Shown here piece after piece: positions 1 through 5,104 of a stretch of 10,171 nucleotides of DNA (positions are counted from its first letter, which is position 1; each line of letters starts with the position of its first letter). The notes beneath the pieces were generated by a model. That model was given only the letters and a program-made list of their open reading frames with translations. It did not search any database and was not told the origin of the DNA. Made by a program: the position numbers and the translations under genes. This DNA is from an uncultured Bordetella sp. (GTDB lineage Bacteria > Pseudomonadota > Gammaproteobacteria > Burkholderiales > Burkholderiaceae_B): positions 1-10,171 of the forward strand of contig CALGFL010000524.1 in NCBI GenBank assembly GCA_937881145.1, given 5' to 3'.

Positions 1-1
1 C

Positions 2-355
2 GATCCCGCCGCCTACGACGGTCTGGTGATCCCCGGCGGCCGGGCGCCCGAATACCTGCGCCTGAACGAACGCGTGCTCGAAATCGTGCGGCATTTCGAC
101 CAGGCCGGCAAACCCATCGCGGCCGTGTGCCACGGCGCGCAGCTGCTCGCCGCGGCGGGCATCCTCAAAGGCCGGACCTGTTCGGCCTACCCGGCCTGCG
201 CACCCGAGGTGCGGCTGGCGGGCGGCACCTATGCCGACATCGCGATCGACCAAGCCCATACCGACGGCAATCTGGTAACTGCCCCTGCCTGGCCCGCGCA
301 TCCGGCCTGGCTGGCGCAGTTCCTCAAGGTATTGGGCACGCGCATCGAGCATTGA
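2..355 (+). CDS. DJ-1/PfpI family protein (C-terminal part, 5' end outside window)
   Basis: This is the 3' part of a class I glutamine amidotransferase-like (DJ-1/PfpI) protein; about 117 codons are visible before TGA at 353-355. The segment [15 protein letters not shown] is the usual PfpI-type strand and glycine turn. [10 protein letters not shown] is the nucleophile elbow, with the catalytic Cys codon at 128-130 followed directly by His at 131-133. The later D-G-N-L-V-T segment is also typical of the family. Family members are described as cysteine proteases, deglycases/glyoxalases or chaperones, so the exact activity cannot be read here. The N-terminal Glu of the active site and the start codon lie upstream of the window. 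The protein has no signal peptide in the visible part and is probably cytoplasmic. The gene converges on the endopeptidase gene and ends at a shared terminator. The family call is firm; the substrate is unknown. Confidence 0.88.
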   Translation, partial: DPAAYDGLVIPGGRAPEYLRLNERVLEIVRHFDQAGKPIAAVCHGAQLLAAAGILKGRTCSAYPACAPEVRLAGGTYADIAIDQAHTDGNLVTAPAWPAHPAWLAQFLKVLGTRIEH

Positions 356-376
356 TCGCGCGCGTCGAAAAGCAAA

Positions 377-406
377 CGGCCGCATCGTCGATGCGGCCGC
401 TTTTTT
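377..406. terminator. Bidirectional rho-independent terminator between convergent genes
   Basis: A perfect inverted repeat, 377-385 with 391-399, forms a 9-bp GC-rich stem that can extend by one C-G pair over a 3-nt loop. On the + strand it is followed by C and six T (401-406). On the - strand it is followed by TTTGCTTTT. It lies 22 bp after the PfpI-family stop and 17 bp before the endopeptidase stop, so it can end both convergent transcripts. Confidence 0.85.
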
Positions 407-422
407 GGGGTGCTAGGTACGA

Positions 423-1553
423 TCACAGCATCGCGATCTGGCGCTCGAGTATGCGGCGGATACGGATCGCATCGCCGATGCGCGAGAGCGTGCCGCGCGA
501 ATCGAGCAGCACGATGCCCATTTCGTGGCCGTCGATCTTGGCCATCATCACCAGGCATTCGCCGGCTTCGTTGATGAAGCCGGTCTTGGATACCTTGATG
601 TCCCAATCGGGCCGGCGCACCAGCATGTCGGTGTTGCGGAAGGTCATCATGGTCGACTTGACCTTCAGCGTGTATTCCGACGACGTGGTGAACTGGTGGA
701 TCAGCGGCTGCTGGGACGCGGCGCGCAGCAGCTGGATCAGATCGTGCGGCGAGGACACGTTCTCGTACGACAGGCCCGTGGGCTCGACGAAGTGCGTATG
801 GAACATGCCCAGCTCGCGCGCCTTGGCGTTCATGGCCTGGACGAAAGCCGGCAGGCCGCCGGGCCAGTTGCGGCCCAGCGCGTTGGCGGCGCGGTTCTCG
901 GAGGCCATCAGCGCCAGGTGCAGCATGTCTTCACGCGACAGCTCGGTGCCGATGGACAGGCGCGAACCCGTGTGCTTGCGCCAATCGATGTCGGCATCGG
1001 TGATCTGGAGCATCTGATCGAGCGGCTGATGGGCATCGAGCACGACCAGGGCGGTCATCAGCTTGGAGATCGAAGCGATGGGACGCACCACGTCCGGATT
1101 CTTTTCGAACAGCACGGTCGACGTGTGCATGTCCTGCACATAGGCCGAGTTGGAACGCAGCGCGGCAGCGTCATTGCCGCCGGGCGAGGCCGACACGGCG
1201 GCCAGCAGGGCGGCGGCGCTCATGGGTGGACCCCGATGGGCGACTTTCCTGCCTTTACCCTTGGCGGTGGCCTTGTAGACGATGTGAGTCTTGCGGGTTT
1301 CGACTGCGGCGGTCCTGGCCTTGGTCTTGGCGGCAGCGATCTTTGCCGTCGAGTGCGCGGCGCCCGGCTTTTTAGCCGTGACGTGCGAAGACGTTTTTTT
1401 GGCGGCGGCCTTGCAGGCGGCCGTGGAGGGATGGTTCTTGCAGTAGGCGTGCGTGGGAGAGGCGGCCAGCGCCGGGGAGGAGAAAAACACTCCCGTGGCG
1501 ATGGACATGGCCGCCGTGGTCAACGTCGCTCTGCGCACCCAGCGAAATCCCAT
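423..1553 (-). CDS. pbpG: D-alanyl-D-alanine endopeptidase, PBP7/PbpG-like (peptidase S11)
   Basis: This 376-residue exported penicillin-binding protein should cut D-Ala-meso-DAP cross-links in periplasmic peptidoglycan. The catalytic triad motifs are intact: SISK (Ser161, Lys164), SEN (218-220) and KTG (323-325). The stretches SKLMTALVVLDAHQPLD, FVEPTGLS and KTGFINEAGE are close to the PBP7 branch of the S11 family rather than the DacA carboxypeptidases. Residues 1-30 look like a signal peptide: arginines at 4, 7 and 8, a hydrophobic core, and a likely cut after SPALA. Between the signal and the catalytic domain is a low-complexity Lys/Ala-rich arm (about 48-110), preceded by a Cys pair at 38 and 47. 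The start at 1553 is chosen because the signal peptide begins there; its ribosome site is weak (AAGG about 12 nt upstream). The gene is monocistronic, convergent with the PfpI-family gene. Confidence 0.9.
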   Translation of the reverse strand: MGFRWVRRATLTTAAMSIATGVFFSSPALAASPTHAYCKNHPSTAACKAAAKKTSSHVTAKKPGAAHSTAKIAAAKTKARTAAVETRKTHIVYKATAKGKGRKVAHRGPPMSAAALLAAVSASPGGNDAAALRSNSAYVQDMHTSTVLFEKNPDVVRPIASISKLMTALVVLDAHQPLDQMLQITDADIDWRKHTGSRLSIGTELSREDMLHLALMASENRAANALGRNWPGGLPAFVQAMNAKARELGMFHTHFVEPTGLSYENVSSPHDLIQLLRAASQQPLIHQFTTSSEYTLKVKSTMMTFRNTDMLVRRPDWDIKVSKTGFINEAGECLVMMAKIDGHEMGIVLLDSRGTLSRIGDAIRIRRILERQIAML

Positions 1554-1711
1554 AATGTAAGCAGACCTTGAGTGTGTGTGGAATTTTTGCGTTTTACCTG
1601 CTCGCTCGGGTTCTGAGATAAAACATCAGAAAAATTAGCGAGTTACGCGTGGAAATTAAACAGGGTTTTGAAGTTCTTGGCAAGGCCAATCCCCAAATGA
1701 TGGCATATTTT

Positions 1712-1737
1712 AAAAAGGGACATGTCAAAACGTGTCC
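1712..1737 (-). terminator. Possible rho-independent terminator reading leftward
   Basis: On the - strand GGACACG (1737-1731), a 6-nt loop and CATGTCC (1724-1718) pair over 7 bp with one G-T pair, then C and five T follow (1717-1712). It could stop transcription coming from the tRNA side before it reaches the endopeptidase promoter. The stem is short. The same dyad, with its nested palindrome GACATGTC, could instead be a protein-binding site. Confidence 0.4.
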
Positions 1738-1837
1738 ATCATTTATTTCATGCCCATGGCTTTTCATGGCGTCCAGGCGGCACGGGACGGCGCCGGCGGG
1801 GCGCGCCGATCGCAAACGGCATCGCGCCGCGTCCGGC

Positions 1838-1843
1838 TACAAT
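1838..1843 (+). promoter_or_regulatory. Candidate -10 box for the tRNA-Arg gene
   Basis: TACAAT, in the context GGCTACAATG, matches the sigma-70 -10 consensus at 5 of 6 positions and lies 41 bp before the tRNA. No good TTGACA-like -35 is visible 16-18 bp upstream, so this is a weak call. A start near 1850 would put the hairpin at 1854-1870 at the very 5' end of the precursor. Confidence 0.35.
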
Positions 1844-1853
1844 GCCGCGCTTG

Positions 1854-1870
1854 CTGCCTCGCAGAGGCAG
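1854..1870 (+). other. Hairpin in the tRNA-Arg 5' leader
   Basis: CTGCCTC (1854-1860) and GAGGCAG (1864-1870) form a perfect 7-bp stem over the triloop GCA. An A-rich single-stranded stretch, GAAAATAAAG (1871-1880), follows and then the tRNA begins. No T-tract follows on either strand, so it is not a rho-independent terminator. It may be a structured precursor leader with an RNase E-type A/U-rich linker; that role is an inference. Confidence 0.4.
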
Positions 1871-1884
1871 GAAAATAAAGCCGT

Positions 1885-1959
1885 CTCGCCGTAGCACAAC
1901 GGATAGTGCACATGCCTCCTAAGCGTGGGATTCAGGTTCGATTCCTGACGGCGAGGCCA
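1885..1959 (+). tRNA. tRNA-Arg, anticodon CCT (reads AGG)
   Basis: The full cloverleaf can be folded by hand. Acceptor stem CTCGCCG (1885-1891) pairs with CGGCGAG (1949-1955). D-stem GCAC/GTGC (1894-1897, 1906-1909) closes a loop with GG and an A at the position-20 site, a known arginine identity element. Anticodon stem CATGC/GCGTG (1911-1915, 1923-1927) has one T-G pair around loop CTCCTAA, giving anticodon CCT at 1918-1920. A 4-nt variable loop follows, then T-stem TCAGG/CCTGA (1932-1936, 1944-1948) with loop TTCGATT. The discriminator is G1956 and CCA is encoded at 1957-1959. AGG is a rare codon in GC-rich genomes, so this should be a minor arginine acceptor. A C1-G72 first pair is less common than G1-C72. 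Confidence 0.96.
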
Positions 1960-1968
1960 CCGGCGCGC

Positions 1969-2097
1969 GCGGGTGTGATTCACCGGATGCCCGTCGGAGT
2001 GCGTGACCGGCACCGACTGCGGGTCGATGCCCTCGATGCAGTGCAAATTGATGACCGTCACGGCGTCGCTGTTCGGCCGCTTCTTTGTCGTTAACAG
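1969..2097 (-). pseudogene. Remnant of a GFA-family (formaldehyde-activating-like) gene, C-terminal end
   Basis: On the - strand this stretch reads KKRPNSDAVTVINLHCIEG and then IDPQSVPVTHSDGHPVNH. That resembles the C-terminal part of GFA domain proteins (glutathione-dependent formaldehyde-activating enzyme family, small zinc proteins), where a segment like V-N-x-H-C-I-E-G-I-D and a terminal F-D-G-R/H motif is usual. The rest of the domain, including its CxC zinc site, is absent, and no start or ribosome site fits. The frame does not stop at the expected C-terminus but runs on through the tRNA, and the extra Ile before Asn suggests a small in-frame insertion. The scrap lies between the zinc-ribbon stop and the tRNA 3' end. 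It is read here as a dead fragment. The family match is from memory of the motif, so confidence is moderate. Confidence 0.5.
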
Positions 2098-2100
2098 GTC

Positions 2101-2298
2101 TTAGTCCTGTCCGAATACCCGGTTGATGGCGTCGCTCAGCGCGTTCTGCAGCGGGTTCCCCTGCGTCCACTTGTTCTCGATGTCCGCGCTGCCGCATTGC
2201 AGGCAGTGGGTCGGTTCCATCGGCGTGTCTTCATGTTGGGGGATGGATTTTTGCCAGCCGCAGGCGTGGCAGATGGTATGCAGGCTTTTGCTGTCCAT
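2101..2298 (-). CDS. Small zinc-ribbon protein, function unknown
   Basis: This 65-residue protein has two CxxC knuckles, C10-H-A-C13-G and C32-L-Q-C35-G, spaced as in a zinc ribbon that binds one structural Zn2+. The C-terminal third, ending SDAINRVFGQD, looks like a short amphipathic helix. It has no signal peptide or membrane segment, so it should be cytoplasmic. The start at 2298 is supported by GGAG five bases upstream on the - strand. It is divergent from the AddB-like gene with only 52 bp between the two starts, so the promoters must overlap or sit inside the genes. I do not recognise a named family. Small proteins of this kind are often conserved hypotheticals that bind nucleic acid or a partner protein, but nothing here shows which. 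Confidence 0.75.
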   Translation of the reverse strand: MDSKSLHTICHACGWQKSIPQHEDTPMEPTHCLQCGSADIENKWTQGNPLQNALSDAINRVFGQD

Positions 2299-2314
2299 GG
2301 GGGCTCCGGACGCG

Positions 2315-2344
2315 GGGACGTGGGTGCAATTTAACGGTTATTCT
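2315..2344 (+). promoter_or_regulatory. Candidate promoter of the AddB-like/AddA-like operon, possibly leaderless
   Basis: GGGACG (2315-2320) and TATTCT (2339-2344) resemble -35 and -10 boxes with an 18-bp spacer; they match the consensus at 3 of 6 and 4 of 6 positions. Transcription would start about at 2351, the A of the start codon, leaving no room for a Shine-Dalgarno site. None is seen upstream of that ATG. Both boxes are weak, so this is a hypothesis. Confidence 0.3.
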
Positions 2345-2350
2345 GCCGCA

Positions 2351-5104
2351 ATGTCTGACGACAATCATCTCCCGGGCTGCGAGACGTTGACGCTGGCGCA
2401 GGTCGCGGCGCTGCCCGCGGCGGACACGCTCATTCTCACCGTCAACAACCGCCTCGCGCGCCGCCTGGTTCAGGAACTGGCGACGCATCTGCGCCGCGAG
2501 CGCCAGGTCAGCGAATTGCCGCGCGTGCTGCCGCTGTCGGCCTGGCTGGGCGCGGCGGCGGACGAACTGGCCTTCGCGTCGGGCGTCGAGGCATCGGGCT
2601 CCGACCAGGCGGATGTCATGCCCGCCTATCGCCTGGATGCCTTTGCCGCGCAATTGCTCTGGACGCGCGTCATTTCCGAAGAGGAAAGCGGCAGCGCCTT
2701 GCTCGATGTGGCGCAGGCGGCGCGCCTGGCTGCCGACGCCGACACATTGATGGCCGAATGGCGCATCGAAATTCCCTCGGGCGCCGATACCGAGGAATAC
2801 CGCAGCTTCGCGCACTGGCGTGCCCGTTATCGCGACGCGCTGCGCCGTATCGACGCCGAAGACGTCAACCGCCTGTACGAGCGGGTGCTGGATGCCGCGC
2901 GCGCGGACCGCCTGGCCGTGCCTGGGCACATCGTGCTGGCGGGCTTTTCCGACGAGTCGCCGCGCTTTGCCCTGCTGCTGCGCGCGCTGCGAGAGCGCGG
3001 CGCAATGCTCATGCCGTTGGCCGGCGAACAGCGCGGCGCGGCCGTGCCGGGACGACACGAAGCGCACGATCGCGCCGACGAGTGGCGCGCGGCCGCTGCC
3101 TGGGCGGCGCAGCGCCTGACGGAGAATCCGGCGGGCCGCTATGCCATCGTCTCGGCCCAGCTCGAAGACGAGGCGCCGCATGCCCGCCGCGTGCTGGGCC
3201 GCGCGCTGGCCGCGGGTGGCCATGCCTATAACGTGGCGGTGGGCCGGCCGCTGTCCGAATGGCCCGCGGCGCGCGCGGCGCTGGCCTGGCTGGACGCGCT
3301 GGCGCGCATGGCCCGGGACGGCCATGTCGAGGTCGCCGTGCTGGGCGCGGCTTTGTTGTCCGGGCATTGCGCGGGCGACGAACGGGATGCCGCGCGCCAT
3401 GCAGTGCTGGACGCGCGTTGGCGCCGCAACGGCGCGCTGCGCCGCACGTCGCAGCAGTGGCTGCGCGATCTGCAGGACAACGCCTTGTCCCAAGCCTGGA
3501 CGCAGGCCATGCAGGTTTGGCAGGAAGTCGACGCGAAGGGCCCGCAGCCGGCCGATGCCTGGGTGCCGGCGATGCGAGGCGCCTTGGGCGCCTTGGGTTT
3601 TCCGGGCGAGGGCGTGCTCGACAGCGTGGCCTATCAGGTCGTGAGCGCCTGGGGCGAGTTGTTTGGCCGCTTCGGCGCGCTGGCGCCGGTGGCCGGGTTG
3701 CTGGACGGCCCGGCCGCGGTGCACCTGCTGGCGCGCATCGCGCGGGCCACGGCCTTTCAGCCGCAGCGCGACCCTTCGGCGCGCCTGGACGTGCTGGGCC
3801 TGCTCGAAGCCGAGGGCGGCGCGTGGGACGGCATGTGGATGCTGGGCCTGACCGACGACGTGCTGCCGGCATCGCCCAAACCCAATCCTTTGCTGCCGCT
3901 GATGGTGCTGCGCGCCACCGGCGCACCGCGCGCCACGCCCGAGCGCGAGCGGCAGTGGGCCGAAGCGATGTTCGCGGCCCTGTGCACCTGTGCCCGGGAG
4001 ATCGTCGCCAGCCACGCGCGGCACGAGGGCGAGAGCGAACTGCGGCCTTCGCCGCTCATCGCCGCTTTGCCGTGCACGGCATGGCAACGGCCCGCCGCGG
4101 CCTGCGCCTCGGCCTGGCCGCAGCAGCGCATCGACGACGATCGCGGGCCGCCTCTGCCGCCGTTCGACCCCATGGCCGATGAAGCCGCGTCGGGTTCCAC
4201 GGGCGGCCTGGATGTGCTCGATACCCAGGCGCGCAATCCGCTATGGGCCTTCGCGCGCCATCGCCTGGGCGCGCGCCTGCTCGAGGACGACGCCTTGTCG
4301 GCTTCGGCCAGCCAGCGCGGTCAGTTCCTGCACGGCGCGCTCGAACAGGTATGGCGCATGCTGCCCGATCAGGAGCAACTGCACGAGGCAGTCGCCCAGG
4401 GACGCCTGGGCGACTTGCTGGACGCGGCCATCGCGCAGGCGGCCGAAGCGCACCTGGCCGGCTACGACGCGACCCTGCGCGAATTGGAATGCGAGCGCGC
4501 CCGCAAGGTGCTCGAAGGATGGTTCGACCTGGAAGCGCAGCGCACGCCGTTCGTCGTCGACCAGGTCGAGCGCAAGCACCCTTGGACGCGCGGCGCCCTG
4601 CGCCTGCACGTGCGACTGGACCGCATGGACAGGTTGCTCGCGGACAATCGCGCCGTCATCGTCGATTACAAGACCGGCATGTCGCCCGGCCGGCCCGAAT
4701 CGGACTGGTCGCGCGCGCGGCCCATCAATCTTCAACTGCCTTTCTACGCGGCGGTGCTGGCGGGCGAAGACCCGGGCCTGGACGTGGCCGCCTTGATGCT
4801 GGCGCAGATTCACGCGCGCCAGGTCGGCGTGCAAGGCCTGGCCGACGACGATGCCGAACTCGGTTTGAAAGGCGTGAAAGGCATTGCCGATAGCAAGGAG
4901 TTCGCCGGCCGCGCATGGCGCGACGCGCTGGCCGGCTGGCGCTCGGCCATCGAAGGCCTGGCCGACGAATATGCGGCGGGCTTTGCCGCCAATATCGTCG
5001 CCAGCCCCAAGGACCTGGAGTATTGCGACGCCATGCCCTTCCTGCGCTGGAATCTCGAAGGCGCGCAATGGGACGATGGCGACGAAGAGGGAGACGACGC
5101 ATGA
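2351..5104 (+). CDS. AddB-like DNA repair protein with PD-(D/E)XK nuclease domain
   Basis: This 917-residue protein fits the ~900-residue AddB-like 'probable DNA repair protein' family (TIGR03623). It should be the second subunit of a double-strand-break resection complex with the next gene. The N-terminal part begins like AddB/RecC (TVNNRLARRL, 30-39) but has no Walker A GxGKT, so it is probably a helicase-fold scaffold without ATPase activity. GLTDD (499-503) corresponds to the GLN-x-G segment of AddB. The C-terminal nuclease domain has its core residues: His661 in GQFLHG, Glu740, Asp757 in RLDRMDR, D772-Y-K774 in VIVDYKTG, and Q795-L-P-F-Y799. The four cysteines that hold the AddB Fe-S cluster seem missing: NPLWAF at 629-634 stands where CPFRAF-like sequence is usual, and the end has only Cys892. 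ATG 2351 is chosen because homology-like sequence starts there; in-frame codons upstream run antisense to the zinc-ribbon gene. The stop overlaps the next start. Confidence 0.85.
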   Translation: MSDDNHLPGCETLTLAQVAALPAADTLILTVNNRLARRLVQELATHLRRERQVSELPRVLPLSAWLGAAADELAFASGVEASGSDQADVMPAYRLDAFAAQLLWTRVISEEESGSALLDVAQAARLAADADTLMAEWRIEIPSGADTEEYRSFAHWRARYRDALRRIDAEDVNRLYERVLDAARADRLAVPGHIVLAGFSDESPRFALLLRALRERGAMLMPLAGEQRGAAVPGRHEAHDRADEWRAAAAWAAQRLTENPAGRYAIVSAQLEDEAPHARRVLGRALAAGGHAYNVAVGRPLSEWPAARAALAWLDALARMARDGHVEVAVLGAALLSGHCAGDERDAARHAVLDARWRRNGALRRTSQQWLRDLQDNALSQAWTQAMQVWQEVDAKGPQPADAWVPAMRGALGALGFPGEGVLDSVAYQVVSAWGELFGRFGALAPVAGLLDGPAAVHLLARIARATAFQPQRDPSARLDVLGLLEAEGGAWDGMWMLGLTDDVLPASPKPNPLLPLMVLRATGAPRATPERERQWAEAMFAALCTCAREIVASHARHEGESELRPSPLIAALPCTAWQRPAAACASAWPQQRIDDDRGPPLPPFDPMADEAASGSTGGLDVLDTQARNPLWAFARHRLGARLLEDDALSASASQRGQFLHGALEQVWRMLPDQEQLHEAVAQGRLGDLLDAAIAQAAEAHLAGYDATLRELECERARKVLEGWFDLEAQRTPFVVDQVERKHPWTRGALRLHVRLDRMDRLLADNRAVIVDYKTGMSPGRPESDWSRARPINLQLPFYAAVLAGEDPGLDVAALMLAQIHARQVGVQGLADDDAELGLKGVKGIADSKEFAGRAWRDALAGWRSAIEGLADEYAAGFAANIVASPKDLEYCDAMPFLRWNLEGAQWDDGDEEGDDA
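5087..5104 (+). promoter_or_regulatory. Ribosome site and ATGA stop-start overlap coupling the two repair genes
   Basis: GAGGGAG (5087-5093) lies 7 nt before ATG 5101, inside the end of the upstream gene. The ATG (5101-5103) overlaps the upstream TGA (5102-5104) as ATGA. This decides the start of the helicase gene over in-frame codons further upstream. It also predicts translational coupling and roughly equal amounts of the two subunits. Confidence 0.85.

Larger units (their letters stand above)
1554..1884. other. Gene-free spacer between endopeptidase and tRNA genes
   Basis: No convincing gene lies in these 331 bp. The part at 1580-1750 is clearly richer in A and T than the rest of the window and should hold the minus-strand promoter of the endopeptidase gene, though I cannot name its -35/-10 boxes with confidence. 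A + strand frame starting with GTG at 1649 reads VEIKQGFEVLGKANPQMM and onward. It has no ribosome site, runs into the tRNA region, and matches nothing I recognise. The distal part holds a minus-strand terminator-like hairpin, a -10-like box and a leader hairpin, listed separately. Confidence 0.6.

Noticed and set aside
525..1571. Plus-strand frame of 348 codons opposite the endopeptidase gene
   Set aside because: Gly/Arg-rich shadow of a gene with an intact signal peptide and all three penicillin-binding motifs on the other strand.
2295..2300. CCATGG, in which the zinc-ribbon start and a plus-strand ATG overlap
   Set aside because: The plus-strand ATG at 2297 is in frame with the AddB-like gene but lacks a ribosome site and adds unconserved-looking residues; the overlap is a by-product of the palindrome.
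2123..2350. Upstream extension of the AddB-like protein by 76 codons
   Set aside because: The extension is antisense to the zinc-ribbon gene, has no ribosome site, and its sequence (Cys-rich, Ser/Gly/Pro) is unlike an AddB N-terminus; ATG 2351 is preferred.
2231..4087. Minus-strand open frame of 618 codons over the AddB-like gene
   Set aside because: Same reason: no recognisable domain, Arg/Gln/His-rich composition, and complete overlap with a real gene.
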